A stretch of DNA of 64,000 nt. Source: Streptomyces roseifaciens (GTDB lineage Bacteria > Actinomycetota > Actinomycetes > Streptomycetales > Streptomycetaceae). The position numbers were made by a program, and so were the translations under genes. Positions 9,101-17,958 of the stretch are shown one piece after another; position 1 is the first letter of the stretch; every line of letters begins with the position of its first letter. The stretch lies in the NCBI RefSeq assembly GCF_001445655.1, contig NZ_LNBE01000003.1, positions 248,001 to 312,000 of the forward strand. The letters are read 5' to 3'. The notes beneath the pieces are model-generated. The model saw only the letters and a program-made list of their open reading frames with translations. It was not told the origin of the DNA and ran no database searches.

Positions 9101-12100
9101 TTATGCGGATCTCGGCCCCAATAGTTCGATCTCCGCCAGAGTGCTCTCGCCCGCCGGCCGCAGCCGGTAGTGGCGGTACGAACCGGGCCGGGCCACCGAG
9201 AACACCCGGGTCTGCCGGTCCCAGGAGAAGGCCTCGCCCGTGCGCCGGTCCACCTCCTGCCACTGCTCGCCGTCCGGCGAACCCTCCAGGACCCAGCCCT
9301 CGGGCGCCTTGGCCCGGTCGGCCGAGGTCAGCGTGTAGGAGGTCACGCGCGCGCCGGACGGCACTTGCAGCAGGGCCGTCGTGAAGGGGGCCTCCGTGAG
9401 CGAGGTGTCGTCGGTGAGGGGAGAGGTGCCGGGCAGGGTCACGTCGCCGTCCGGGACGGGTGCCTCGAAGTCCTTGCTCAGCGAGCCCGGCCCGTCGTTC
9501 CTGCCGCTGCCCCACGACGACGGCCGCGGGCCCATGGCGAACTCCAGCGTCGCCCCCTTCGCGAGGACGGAGTGCGGGAGCGCCGTGGACCGCCAGGCCT
9601 TGCCGTTGACGCGCAGCCCCTGCACGTACACGTTGCGGGCGCTGTTCCGCGGGGCCTTCACCACCAGGTCGCGGCCGTTCTCCAGGTGGACCGTCGCCTT
9701 GGTGAACAGCGGCGACCCGACCGCGTACTCGCCGCCGCCCATCACCAGCGGGTAGAAGCCGAGCGCGCTGAACAGGTACCAGGCCGACATCTCGCCGTTG
9801 TCGTCGTCACCCGGGTAGCCCTGGCCGATCTCGCTGCCCAGGTAGAGCCGGGACATCACCTCGCGCACCTTCTCCTGGGTCTTCCAGGGCTGCCCCGCCG
9901 CGTCGTAGAGGTACGCGATGTGGTGCGAGACCTGGTTGCTGTGGCCGTACATGCCCATGCGGACGTCCCGCGCCTCGGTCATCTCGTGGATGACGCCGCC
10001 GTACGAACCGGCGAACTCCGGCGCCCCCGTCTCCGGCGTGCCGAAGAACTGGTCGAGCTTGTCGGCCAGGCCCGCCCGGCCGCCGTACAGCCCCGCCAGC
10101 CCGCGGGTGTCCTGCGGGGCGTGGAAGGCGAAGTTCCAGCCGTTGGTCTCGGTGTAGTCGTGGCCCCAGACGCGCGGGTCGTACCGCCCGGGCGGCAGCC
10201 GCCGCGAGCCGTCGGCGTTGCGGCCCTGGAAGAAGCCGGTGGCGGGGTCGAAGAGCTTGACGTAATTGCGGGCGCGGTTGGCGAAGTACGCGGCCTCGTC
10301 CCGGTAGCGCGGCTTGTGGGTCCGCTCGTGGAGCGCCTTGCCCATCGTCGCGAGCCCGTAGTCGTTGAGGTAGCCCTCCAGGGCCCAGGACATGCCCTCG
10401 CGCGTCGTGGTGCTCGTGTACCCGAGGAAGACGGAGGTGTCCATGCCCTTGCGGCCGACGCCGGGCTGCGTGGGCACCACCGTCGCGTTCTTGAGCGCCG
10501 CCTCGTATGCCGCCTCCGCGTCGAAGGAGACTCCCTTGGCGTAGGCGTCGGCGAAGGCCACGTCGGAGCTGGTGCCCGTCATCAGGTCGGCGTAGCCGGG
10601 GGAGGACCAGCGCGAGATCCAGCCGCCGTCCTTGTACTGCTGGACGAAGCCGTCGACGAGCCGGCCGGCCCGCTTCGGGGTCAGGAGGGAGTAGGCGGGC
10701 CAGGTGGTGCGGTAGGTGTCCCAGAAGCCGTTGTTGACGTAGACCTCGCCGTCGACGACCCGCGCGCCCGTCCGGGTGGGCGTGCTCTCGCCATCCGGGC
10801 GCGAGAAGGGGCTCGCGTAGCGGTGGCGCGGGCGGGTCCGGGTGCCGGTGTTCTCGAAGCCGGAGTTGGGATAGAGGTAGAGCCGGTAGAGGTTCGAGTA
10901 GAGCGTGGTGAGCTGGTCCCGGGTCGCGCCCTCGACCTCGACCCGGCCCAGGACGGCGTCCCACGCGGCGCGGGCGCGGTCGTGGACGCGGCCGAAGGCG
11001 GCGCGGCCCGCGCCCTCCGGGACCTCCTGCTCCAGGTTGGCCTTCGCCTGCTCGGTGCCGATGAGGGAGGTCGCGATGCGCAGCGTCACCGTGCGGTCCC
11101 GGCCGGGCGCGAGCCGCAGATAGCCGGTCGTGCCGTCCTCGCCGCCCGGGCCCGGCTTGCCGCTCGCCGTGACGGGCGCGTCGAGCACGCCGTAGACGAA
11201 GAGCCGGCTCGCGCCGACGGACAGCCCGCTGCGCACGTCCGACCAGGCGGTGAAGGAGCGGTTCTCGGGGTCGAGCGTGAGACCGCCCTGGTTGCGGACG
11301 TTGTCGAGGACGAGGGCGGCGGTGTCGGTGGCGTCCCCCGGATAGGTGAAGCGCATGACCGCGGCGTGATCGGTGGGCGCGATCTCGGCCTTGAGGCCGT
11401 TGTCGAAGGTCACGCCGTAGTAGTGGGGGCGCGCCGTCTCGTTGGCGTGGTGGAAGGGGAGGGCCCGGGCGGCGCGCCCGGTGTCCGGAGGGTCCGAGCC
11501 GGCGGCGGACCGCGGCATCGCCACCGGCATCACCTGGAACGTCTGCCGGTCGCCCATCCAGGGGCTCGGCTGGTGGCTCGCGCTGAACGCCTGGATGGTG
11601 GGGAGGTTGTCGGCGTTGTTGGCGGCGGCGTACTGGTAGAGCCAGTCCATGGCGCCCGCGTTGGTCACCGGCGTCCAGAAGTTGAAGCCGTGCGGGACGG
11701 CGGTCGCGGGGAAGGTGTTGCCGCGCGAGAAGCTCGCACTGGAGTGGGTGCCGCGCGTCGTCACGGCGTAGTCGGCCAGGTGCGCCGGGGGCCGCTCGGC
11801 GGGCGCGGGGGCGAGGGAGACGTCGTCCACCCAGCCGCGGAACTTCGCAGGACCGGAAGGGGAGTCGTACGCGACGAGCACCCGCGCCACGCTCTTCCCC
11901 GCGGCGACGGCGCCGATGCGCGACTCCCTGTTGTTCCACTGATTGGCGTAGAGCATCCGGGACTCGGCCTGGCCCCGCGGGGTCAGCGGCGCACCGTGCT
12001 GGTCGACGGCGCCGAGGTCACTCAGATAGGTGCCGTCGGTGAAGGCGAGGTCCAGGGCCACGTGCGTGGCCGGATAGCGCTGGTCGACCTCGGGCATGGA

Positions 12101-13066
12101 CGGGAAGACCTTGTACGAGAGGACCGTCCGCGGGGTCACGCGGAGGCCGTCGCCCGCGACCGAGAAGACCTTGTTGTACGAGTACGCGCGGTCCCTGCTC
12201 TGGTGGACGCCTCCGTAGCGCAGGGCATGGGTGCCCGTGAAGCCGGCGCGGGCCTTGGCGGTGGGGGAGCCCGGGGGGCCGCTGTCGACGTAGCTGCGCA
12301 TGTCGGACGGGGGCGGCGGGCCGGTGTAGAGCGGCGCCAGCTGCACCTCGGCCAGCTGGGTGATGTCCGCGCCGCTGTTACGGGCTATGTCGAGCCGGTA
12401 GTGCCGGAAGGGGGTGGAGTTGAGGAAGGAGAACTCGCGGGTCTGGAAGCGCTTTTCGAAGGTCTCGCCCTTGCGGGAGTCGAGGGGCGTCCAGTCCCGG
12501 CCGTCCTGCGAGCCCTGCAGGGTCCAGTCCCGGGGGTCGCGGCCGGGAGAGTCGTTGGCGGACGTCAGGGCGTAGCGGACGGCGGTGACCGGCTCGGAGA
12601 GCTCGAATTCCAGCCAGGCCGCCTTCTCGAAGTCGAGCCACTTGGTCGTGCTCTCGCCGTCGAAGAGGTTCTCCTTGACCTCGCCCGAGCCGGCGTTCTC
12701 CCCGCTCGCCCGGACGGCCGTGACGGTGTCGGTGACGTTGCCGGGGATGCCGCGCTCGTCGTTGCCGTCGATGCCGGAGGACCGCTTGTGGCCTCCGGGG
12801 GCGGTCTCGACGGTGTTGCGCCAGTCGGGTTTCGGCTGGCCCGGCTCGAAGGAGGAGGCGAAGGAGGGGTCGGTCGGCGCCGCGTGGGCGGCGCGGGCGG
12901 CCTGGGCAGATTGGGCGGCTTGGGCGGCGTGGGCGGTCTGGGGCCCGGGCACCTGAATGGCCGTCATGAGGCCAGAGGCGAGGAGGAACGAGAGGAGGAG
13001 CGTGAGCGAACGGGTGAGACTAGGCCATCGGTGCCGGGGCCTGTGCCGTTGCCTGCCCTGCCGCAT
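9101..13066 (-). CDS. Secreted GH92 alpha-mannosidase with discoidin-type domains
   Basis: 1321 residues, long for GH92 (about 750) because of added binding modules. Signal peptide at 12-48, then an Ala-rich spacer. Residues about 105-245 form an F5/8 type C (discoidin) domain (AAWLEFELSEPVTAVRYALTS, FRHYRLDIARNSG). A beta-sandwich linker follows to about 425. The GH92 catalytic region runs from AVPHGFNFWTPVTNAGAMDW to GDDDNGEMSAWYLFSALGF and EYAVGSPLF, with TNGWNFAFHAPQD in between; the acidic motif fits the Ca-dependent acid/base site. A second discoidin-like domain closes the protein. Predicted to trim mannose from N-glycans outside the cell. Divergent from ngcEFG, which suggests glycan scavenging coupled to amino-sugar uptake. 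Confidence 0.9.
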   Translation of the reverse strand: MRQGRQRHRPRHRWPSLTRSLTLLLSFLLASGLMTAIQVPGPQTAHAAQAAQSAQAARAAHAAPTDPSFASSFEPGQPKPDWRNTVETAPGGHKRSSGIDGNDERGIPGNVTDTVTAVRASGENAGSGEVKENLFDGESTTKWLDFEKAAWLEFELSEPVTAVRYALTSANDSPGRDPRDWTLQGSQDGRDWTPLDSRKGETFEKRFQTREFSFLNSTPFRHYRLDIARNSGADITQLAEVQLAPLYTGPPPPSDMRSYVDSGPPGSPTAKARAGFTGTHALRYGGVHQSRDRAYSYNKVFSVAGDGLRVTPRTVLSYKVFPSMPEVDQRYPATHVALDLAFTDGTYLSDLGAVDQHGAPLTPRGQAESRMLYANQWNNRESRIGAVAAGKSVARVLVAYDSPSGPAKFRGWVDDVSLAPAPAERPPAHLADYAVTTRGTHSSASFSRGNTFPATAVPHGFNFWTPVTNAGAMDWLYQYAAANNADNLPTIQAFSASHQPSPWMGDRQTFQVMPVAMPRSAAGSDPPDTGRAARALPFHHANETARPHYYGVTFDNGLKAEIAPTDHAAVMRFTYPGDATDTAALVLDNVRNQGGLTLDPENRSFTAWSDVRSGLSVGASRLFVYGVLDAPVTASGKPGPGGEDGTTGYLRLAPGRDRTVTLRIATSLIGTEQAKANLEQEVPEGAGRAAFGRVHDRARAAWDAVLGRVEVEGATRDQLTTLYSNLYRLYLYPNSGFENTGTRTRPRHRYASPFSRPDGESTPTRTGARVVDGEVYVNNGFWDTYRTTWPAYSLLTPKRAGRLVDGFVQQYKDGGWISRWSSPGYADLMTGTSSDVAFADAYAKGVSFDAEAAYEAALKNATVVPTQPGVGRKGMDTSVFLGYTSTTTREGMSWALEGYLNDYGLATMGKALHERTHKPRYRDEAAYFANRARNYVKLFDPATGFFQGRNADGSRRLPPGRYDPRVWGHDYTETNGWNFAFHAPQDTRGLAGLYGGRAGLADKLDQFFGTPETGAPEFAGSYGGVIHEMTEARDVRMGMYGHSNQVSHHIAYLYDAAGQPWKTQEKVREVMSRLYLGSEIGQGYPGDDDNGEMSAWYLFSALGFYPLVMGGGEYAVGSPLFTKATVHLENGRDLVVKAPRNSARNVYVQGLRVNGKAWRSTALPHSVLAKGATLEFAMGPRPSSWGSGRNDGPGSLSKDFEAPVPDGDVTLPGTSPLTDDTSLTEAPFTTALLQVPSGARVTSYTLTSADRAKAPEGWVLEGSPDGEQWQEVDRRTGEAFSWDRQTRVFSVARPGSYRHYRLRPAGESTLAEIELLGPRSA

Positions 13067-13087
13067 CTCAAGTCTCCCAACGAAACC

Positions 13088-13099
13088 GACAACGTTGTC
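13088..13099. promoter_or_regulatory. LacI-type operator upstream of the GH92 gene
   Basis: GACAACGTTGTC, a perfect 12-base palindrome with central CG, 22 bases upstream of the GH92 start. This is the usual shape of LacI/GalR-family operators in Streptomyces sugar genes. No LacI gene lies in the window. Confidence 0.65.
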
Positions 13100-13333
13100 A
13101 AGTGAGTCGCGCAGAGATAAGTAGGGCGTGAGAGGTGGATGGTGTCAAGGGTCCCGGGGTTGGTGTCGCGGTCGGCGGAGGCGGGAGGGGGCGCCGGAGG
13201 GTGCCGACGGCTCCGGGTGGCTCGCGGCAGCTTCCGGCCGGACGCCGGCGGGCGGGAACTCGTACCGTAAGAGGTCTCAACTAGGGAAAGACTGAAGCCC
13301 AAAGCTGCTTCCGATCTTGCCCAGTTGGTGAGA

Positions 13334-13349
13334 AGTGGACTATACCTGT
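13334..13349. promoter_or_regulatory. DasR-responsive element (dre)-like site upstream of ngcE
   Basis: AGTGGACTATACCTGT matches 12 of 16 positions of the dre consensus AGTGGTCTAGACCACT. DasR controls N-acetylglucosamine and chitin genes, fitting the ngc operon 265 bases downstream. Half-site symmetry is imperfect on the right arm, so binding is plausible rather than certain. Confidence 0.5.
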
Positions 13350-13447
13350 CGGCTACCGGGGAGGTCCTGAAGGCCGCCGCGTCGGCCCGGGGGGAGGGCG
13401 GCGGGGGGAGAATGCCGCGGGCACGTCACCGACCCCGGCGCACGCAC

Positions 13448-13516
13448 CCCAGCACGCCCAGCGCATCCAGCACGCCCAGCATTTCCAGCACTTCCGGAAC
13501 GTCCAGCACACCCAGC
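13448..13516 (+). repeat. Degenerate CCAGCAC/GCCCAGC short-repeat tract
   Basis: About six imperfect copies of CCAGCACGCCCAGC-like units in the ngcE leader. The rest of the 550-base gap between GH92 and ngcE holds the operator and dre-like sites; no coding frame with a usable start was seen. Confidence 0.6.
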
Positions 13517-13614
13517 TTCAACTGACCCGCGGTGTCGGGCCCTTCGTCAACTCTTGTGAACAAGGGGAAGTACCGGTGCACCGCCTGAGTCCTGGAGAAG
13601 GCGAGGACTTGAGC

Positions 13615-15060
13615 ATGGGATCGAGCACGGGATCCACAGGGGAGTTCGGCCGGCGCGACCTGATCAGGAGAGCGGCTGCACTGGGCCTGATCGCGGTGCC
13701 GTCGATGGGCGTGCTGAGCGCCTGCGCCAGCGGGGACGGCGACAGCGACAACAAGGTCGACAAGGGGACGAAGACCGATAAGAACCCGCTCGCGGTCAAC
13801 GAGTCCGCCCCGCTCGACGTCGTCATCTTCGACGGCGGCTTCGGCCAGCAGTACGCCAAGGACGCCGAGGCCGAGTACAAGGCGGCGTTCCCGAAGGCCA
13901 AGGTCCAGCACGGCGCCACGCAGGAGATCCAGACCCAGCTCCAGCCCCGCTTCAACGGCGGCACCCCGCCCGACCTGATCGACAACTCGGGTGCCAAGCA
14001 GATGGACATGGGCACCCTGGTGGGGAAGAAGCAGCTGACCGATCTGAACGCCCTGCTCGACGCGCCGTCGATCGACGACCCGTCGAAGAAGGTGCGGGAC
14101 ACGCTGCGGCCGGGCGTCGTGGAAATGGGCCAGTTCGACGGCCAGGAGACGTGGGTCCTCTTCTACGCCTACACCGTCTACGGCGTCTGGTATTCGAAGA
14201 CCAATCTGGAGAAGCTGGACGCGCAGTACCCCGAGACGTGGGACGAGATGCTCGCCGTCTGCGAGAAGGCGAAGAAGAAGGGCATCGCCGGCTGGACGTA
14301 CCCCGGCAAGCACCCGTACTACCTGCCGTTCAGCCTCTACCCGTTCATCGCGAAGATCGGCGGGAAAGAGGTCATCGACCGGATCGACAACCTGGAGCCG
14401 AACGCCTGGAAGGACCCGGCCGTCAAGGCCGCCTTCGAGGCCTATTACGAGCTCCACAAGAAGGGCTACATCCTCCAGGGCACCCCCGGCCTCACCCACA
14501 TCGAGGCGCAGACGGCGTGGAACCAGGGCAAGGCGCTGTTCATCCCGAACGGATCGTGGGTGGAGAACGAGTCGAAGAAGACCACGCCCGCCGATTTCAA
14601 GATGTCGGTCGGGGCGCCGTCGAGCCTGGACGCGAAGCGCGACAAGATGCCCTTCGGCACGATCTGGGCTTCGGGCGGCGAGCCCTTCATCGTCCCGAAG
14701 AACGCCAAGAACCCGCAGGGCGGCATGGAGTTGCTCCGCATCATGCTGGGCAGGAAGTCCTCGCAGAACTTCATCAAGCAGGTCTCGTCGCTGACGTCGC
14801 TGAACGGCGGCACGGAGGGCCTCACGCTGCCTCCGGGCCTCAGCTCCTCGCAGGAGGCCCTCGCCAAGGCCGGCCAGAACGTGATCAATCCGCGGATCGG
14901 GGACTGGTACACCGCGCTGCAGAAGGAGAAGATCGGCGTGGCCGCGCTGGGCGAGATGATGGCGGGCCGGATGACCCCGGACGAGACGATCGCGAAGATC
15001 CAGAAGTTCTCGGACGAGGCCCGCGGGGACGACTCGATCAAGAAGTACCGGCACAGGTAG
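13615..15060 (+). CDS. ngcE: Sugar ABC transporter lipoprotein, NgcE (GlcNAc/chitobiose)
   Basis: Extracellular solute-binding lipoprotein of the CUT1 family, 481 residues from the ATG at 13615 (GAGGA upstream; a GTG at 13576 would add 13 residues). The N-terminus has a Tat-like FGRRDLIRRAAALGLIAVP and lipobox LSAC, so export may be via Tat. The mature part shows the usual family pattern: DVVIFDGGFGQQYAKDAEAEY, GTPPDLIDNSG, WYSKTNLEKL, WNQGKALFIPNGSWVENE. Identification as NgcE rests on the order with ngcF, ngcG and rok7B7 as I recall for S. coelicolor SCO6005-6008, and on the dre-like site. Substrate would be N-acetylglucosamine or N,N'-diacetylchitobiose. Confidence 0.85.
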   Translation: MGSSTGSTGEFGRRDLIRRAAALGLIAVPSMGVLSACASGDGDSDNKVDKGTKTDKNPLAVNESAPLDVVIFDGGFGQQYAKDAEAEYKAAFPKAKVQHGATQEIQTQLQPRFNGGTPPDLIDNSGAKQMDMGTLVGKKQLTDLNALLDAPSIDDPSKKVRDTLRPGVVEMGQFDGQETWVLFYAYTVYGVWYSKTNLEKLDAQYPETWDEMLAVCEKAKKKGIAGWTYPGKHPYYLPFSLYPFIAKIGGKEVIDRIDNLEPNAWKDPAVKAAFEAYYELHKKGYILQGTPGLTHIEAQTAWNQGKALFIPNGSWVENESKKTTPADFKMSVGAPSSLDAKRDKMPFGTIWASGGEPFIVPKNAKNPQGGMELLRIMLGRKSSQNFIKQVSSLTSLNGGTEGLTLPPGLSSSQEALAKAGQNVINPRIGDWYTALQKEKIGVAALGEMMAGRMTPDETIAKIQKFSDEARGDDSIKKYRHR

Positions 15061-15116
15061 CTCGTACGGAACACGTACCGAGGCAGGTCGGGTCGGGTCG
15101 GGTTCGGGTCAGGTCG

Positions 15117-15206
15117 GACAGGGTCAGGCCGGACAGGGTCAGGCCGGACAGGGTCAGGTCGGACCGGATCAGGTCGGACCGGATCAGGTCGGACCGGTTC
15201 AGGTCA
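15117..15206 (+). repeat. Six tandem 15-base repeats between ngcE and ngcF
   Basis: Units of GACAGGGTCAGGCCG, drifting to GACCGGATCAGGTCG, in register from 15117, flanked by further GGTCGGGT/CAGGT repeats (15085-15116, 15207-15220). Non-coding; they make an unusual 255-base gap inside an ABC transporter operon. Confidence 0.9.
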
Positions 15207-15260
15207 GGTCAGGTCACCGGCGGCGGTGCGGCCACGTGCCCGCCCGCCGCTCCGCGTCTG

Positions 15261-15304
15261 CGGGAGATACGCGGGAGATCTGCGGGAGATCCGCGGGAGA
15301 TCGG
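15261..15304 (+). repeat. Four tandem GCGGGAGAT-type repeats before ngcF
   Basis: Four 11-base units of the form GCGGGAGATNC lie just before the ngcF start. Each contains a GGGAG Shine-Dalgarno-like core, so several potential ribosome sites are stacked upstream of ngcF; the last is about 16 bases from the ATG. Confidence 0.8.
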
Positions 15305-15315
15305 GGTCGAAAGCA

Positions 15316-16233
15316 ATGCAGCACGGCAAGTACCGGTTCATCGTGGGGTTCCTGGCCGTACCCCTGGCGATCTACGCGGTGTTCGTGATCTCGCCGTTCC
15401 TCCAGGCCATCTACTACTCCTTCACGGACTGGACCGGACTGAGCCCCGACTTCAAGATGGTCGGGTTCAAGAACTACCGGAAGATGTTCGCCGACGACGT
15501 GTTCTGGAAGTCCGTCGGCCACAACGTCCTGCTGTTGCTGGTCCTGCCGCTGGTGACGCTGGGGCTGGGGCTCTTCTTCGCGTTCATGCTGAACGTGGGC
15601 GGGCGGAGGAGGAAGAACGCGGCGGTGGCGGGCGTCCGCGGATCCGGCTTCTACAAGGTCGTCTACTTCTTCCCGCAGGTGCTGTCGATCGCGATCGTGG
15701 CCCTGCTGTTCCAGTTCGCGTACAACCCGAACAGCGGCGCGCTGAACTCGTTCCTGGACGCGGTGGGTCTGGACTCCGTCCGCCCGGACTGGCTGGGGGA
15801 CCCGGATCTCGCACTGTGGTGCGTGATGGCGGTGATGGTGTGGAGCAACGTCGGCTTTTACGTGGTGCTCTTCTCGGCCGGCATGAGCTCCATTCCCAAG
15901 GACTTCTACGAGGCCGCGCTGCTGGACGGTGCGAACCGCATCCAGACGTTCTTCCGGATCACGCTCCCGCTCCTCTGGGACACCGTCCAGACGGGGTGGG
16001 TCTACATGGGCATCATGGCGCTCGACGGCTTCGCGGTCGTCCAGATCATGACGGTCGGCCCGGGCGGACCGGACTATTCGACCGAGGTGCTCGCGTACTT
16101 CCTCTACACGAAGGCATTCCGCGACGGGCAGGCGGGATACGCGACCACGCTGGGCGTCGCCCTCCTCATCGTCACCATGATCTTCGCCGGCATCGTGATG
16201 AAGCTGGGCCGGCGCGAACGGCTGGAGTTCTGA
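15316..16233 (+). CDS. ngcF: Sugar ABC transporter permease, NgcF
   Basis: 305-residue MalF-type inner-membrane permease, about six helices, starting at MQHGKYRFIVGFLAVPLAIYA. The EAA loop that docks the ATPase is present: DFYEAALLDGANRIQTFFRITLPLL. No ATP-binding gene is in the operon; Streptomyces CUT1 transporters generally share the separately encoded ATPase MsiK. Follows ngcE after a repeat-filled gap and is 1 base from ngcG. Confidence 0.88.
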   Translation: MQHGKYRFIVGFLAVPLAIYAVFVISPFLQAIYYSFTDWTGLSPDFKMVGFKNYRKMFADDVFWKSVGHNVLLLLVLPLVTLGLGLFFAFMLNVGGRRRKNAAVAGVRGSGFYKVVYFFPQVLSIAIVALLFQFAYNPNSGALNSFLDAVGLDSVRPDWLGDPDLALWCVMAVMVWSNVGFYVVLFSAGMSSIPKDFYEAALLDGANRIQTFFRITLPLLWDTVQTGWVYMGIMALDGFAVVQIMTVGPGGPDYSTEVLAYFLYTKAFRDGQAGYATTLGVALLIVTMIFAGIVMKLGRRERLEF

Positions 16234-16234
16234 G

Positions 16235-17143
16235 ATGAGCGCCGCAGAGAGCGAAAGCGCAGTGGAGCGGAACGGCGCCGGGGACCGGATCGGCGCCGAG
16301 GACCGCATCGGCACCGAGGGAAGAGTCCTCAACGTCTTCTCGCACGGAGTGCTGATCCTGTGGGCCCTGATGGTCACGCTGCCGCTGCTGTGGGCGGTGA
16401 TGAGCGCCCTGAAGGACGACAAGGCCATCTTCACGTCGCCCTGGGCACTGCCCACGAGCCTGCACTTCGACAACTGGTCGAGGGCGTGGTCGCAGGCGCA
16501 CATGGGCGAGTACTTCATGAACTCGGTCGTGGTGGTGGCGGGTTCCCTGTTCGGCACGATGCTGCTGGGCTCCATGGCGGCATACGTCCTGGCGCGCTTC
16601 GAATTCCCGGGAAACCGCTTCGTCTACTACCTGTTCGTGGGCGGGATGAGCTTCCCGGTGATCCTCGCTCTGGTGCCGTTGTTCTTCGTCCTGAAGAACA
16701 TGCAACTGCTGGACACGTACCACGGCCTGATCCTGGTCTACATCGCCTATTCGCTGCCCTTCACGATCTTCTTCCTCAGCGGCTTCTTCCGCACCCTCCC
16801 CAGCTCGGTGGCCGAGGCCGCGATGATCGACGGGGCTTCGCACACCCGGACCTTCTTCCAGGTGATGCTCCCGATGGCCAAGCCGGGCCTGATCAGCGTC
16901 GGGATCTTCAACTTCCTGGGCCAGTGGAACCAGTACCTGCTGCCGGCAGTCCTGAACGTCGGCGACGAGGACAAGAAGCTGCTCCCGCAGGGCCTGGTGG
17001 CGCTGGCCGTCAGCCAGGGCTACAAGGGCGACTGGTCGGGCCTCTTCGCGGGCCTGGTCATCGCGATGCTGCCGGTGCTGGCGGCGTACATCGTCTTCCA
17101 GCGGCAGGTACAGGCGGGGCTCACGGCGGGGGCGCTGAAGTAG
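16235..17143 (+). CDS. ngcG: Sugar ABC transporter permease, NgcG
   Basis: 302-residue MalG-type permease; its ATG overlaps the ngcF stop region (TGAGATG), so the two are translationally coupled. About 30 hydrophilic residues precede the first helix (GVLILWALMVTLPLLWAVMS); the low-complexity ERNGAGDRIGAEDRIGTEGR head is unusual. EAA loop: SSVAEAAMIDGASHTRTFFQ. Last gene of the operon; the accessory block begins right after it. Confidence 0.88.
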   Translation: MSAAESESAVERNGAGDRIGAEDRIGTEGRVLNVFSHGVLILWALMVTLPLLWAVMSALKDDKAIFTSPWALPTSLHFDNWSRAWSQAHMGEYFMNSVVVVAGSLFGTMLLGSMAAYVLARFEFPGNRFVYYLFVGGMSFPVILALVPLFFVLKNMQLLDTYHGLILVYIAYSLPFTIFFLSGFFRTLPSSVAEAAMIDGASHTRTFFQVMLPMAKPGLISVGIFNFLGQWNQYLLPAVLNVGDEDKKLLPQGLVALAVSQGYKGDWSGLFAGLVIAMLPVLAAYIVFQRQVQAGLTAGALK

Positions 17144-17243
17144 GGGTTGCGCCGGCGGGGAATCGGTCCCCCGGCGCTCGCGGACACCGCGGACACCGGG
17201 GGACGGCCTGCTGCTGTCCGGCGCTCGGACGACTGCGGGACGA

Positions 17244-17708
17244 CTACGAGCGGCGCCCGTAGTCGTGGTCGCCGTGGTGGTGGTCGTTGTCGTGACGGTC
17301 GCCGTGGTCGTGGCGGTGATCGTCACGACGGTGGTCGTCGTCGCGGCGGTGATCGTCCCGGCGGTGGTCGCCGTCGTGACGGTGGTCGCCGTCATCACGG
17401 TGGCCGTCCCAGCGGTGGTCGTCGTTCCAACCGTGGTCGTCGCCATGGTGGTCGTCGTCGTGGCGGTGGATCTCGTACGGGTGCACCCACCAGCCGTTGT
17501 GACAGACGCGGCCTTCGGCGTCACGGTCCCCCTCGTCGTAGACGCCGCTGCCTCTGCTCTCCCCACTGGGCCCGGGACGCCCGTGGGAGTACACGTACCG
17601 GCAGTCGAGGGGCGCCGCAGACGTCGCCGCCTGCGCCACCGGGATGACGGGCAGCGCAGCACCGGTCGCACACAGGACCACCAGCGCCGCACGCGCAATA
17701 TTTCGCAT
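17244..17708 (-). CDS. Secreted His/Asp-rich metal-binding-like protein
   Basis: 154 residues; ATG at 17708 with GAAGGG upstream. A signal peptide (ARAALVVLCATGAALPVIPVAQA) leads to a short folded-looking part with two Cys (DCRYVYSHGR, GRVCHNGWWVHPYEIHRH). The last ~80 residues consist almost wholly of His, Asp, Arg and Gly, with about 21 histidines in HRRDD- and DHRHD-type repeats. Such tracts bind Zn, Ni or Co in periplasmic or extracellular chaperones and buffers. No metal-transport gene is adjacent and no Zur-like box was seen. Function is inference from composition. Confidence 0.7.
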   Translation of the reverse strand: MRNIARAALVVLCATGAALPVIPVAQAATSAAPLDCRYVYSHGRPGPSGESRGSGVYDEGDRDAEGRVCHNGWWVHPYEIHRHDDDHHGDDHGWNDDHRWDGHRDDGDHRHDGDHRRDDHRRDDDHRRDDHRHDHGDRHDNDHHHGDHDYGRRS

Positions 17709-17900
17709 CGGATCGCCCTTCACTCATCGATGGGCCGCACTGTCACACGACCCTGGATGAACCACGATGGCGAAGGAAAGACGACCAGTTGTGACCTATC
17801 CACACCAAACCACACGAATGCGTAATGTGGTGCGCTAGGCGTCAAATCTGACTTTCGGTGTGGAGGTGTGCTGCGAGTCGGCCGGCGACGGCCCGCGGCC

Positions 17901-17925
17901 GTGCGGCGGCCTGAGACCGCCGCAC
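17901..17925 (-). terminator. Hairpin after the first GDSL gene
   Basis: GTGCGGCGG paired with CCGCCGCAC across a 7-base loop, 34 bases beyond the leftward GDSL stop. The remaining 17709-17958 gap shows no other clear element. Confidence 0.6.
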
Positions 17926-17958
17926 GTGTTGAGCACTCCCGGCCCGGCCGGAGCTCGG

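Noticed and set aside
9170..13105. 1311-codon open frame opposite the GH92 gene
   Set aside because: Shadow of GH92; no start context, repetitive Arg/Val/Gly composition.
13576..13614. Upstream GTG start for ngcE
   Set aside because: It would place 13 extra polar residues before the Tat-like signal; the ATG at 13615 has a better-placed GAGGA.
15061..15315. In-frame extension through the ngcE-ngcF gap giving RSDRVRPDRV-type repeats
   Set aside because: Repeats arise from non-coding 15-base units; ngcF has a normal start at 15316 and ngcE a normal stop.
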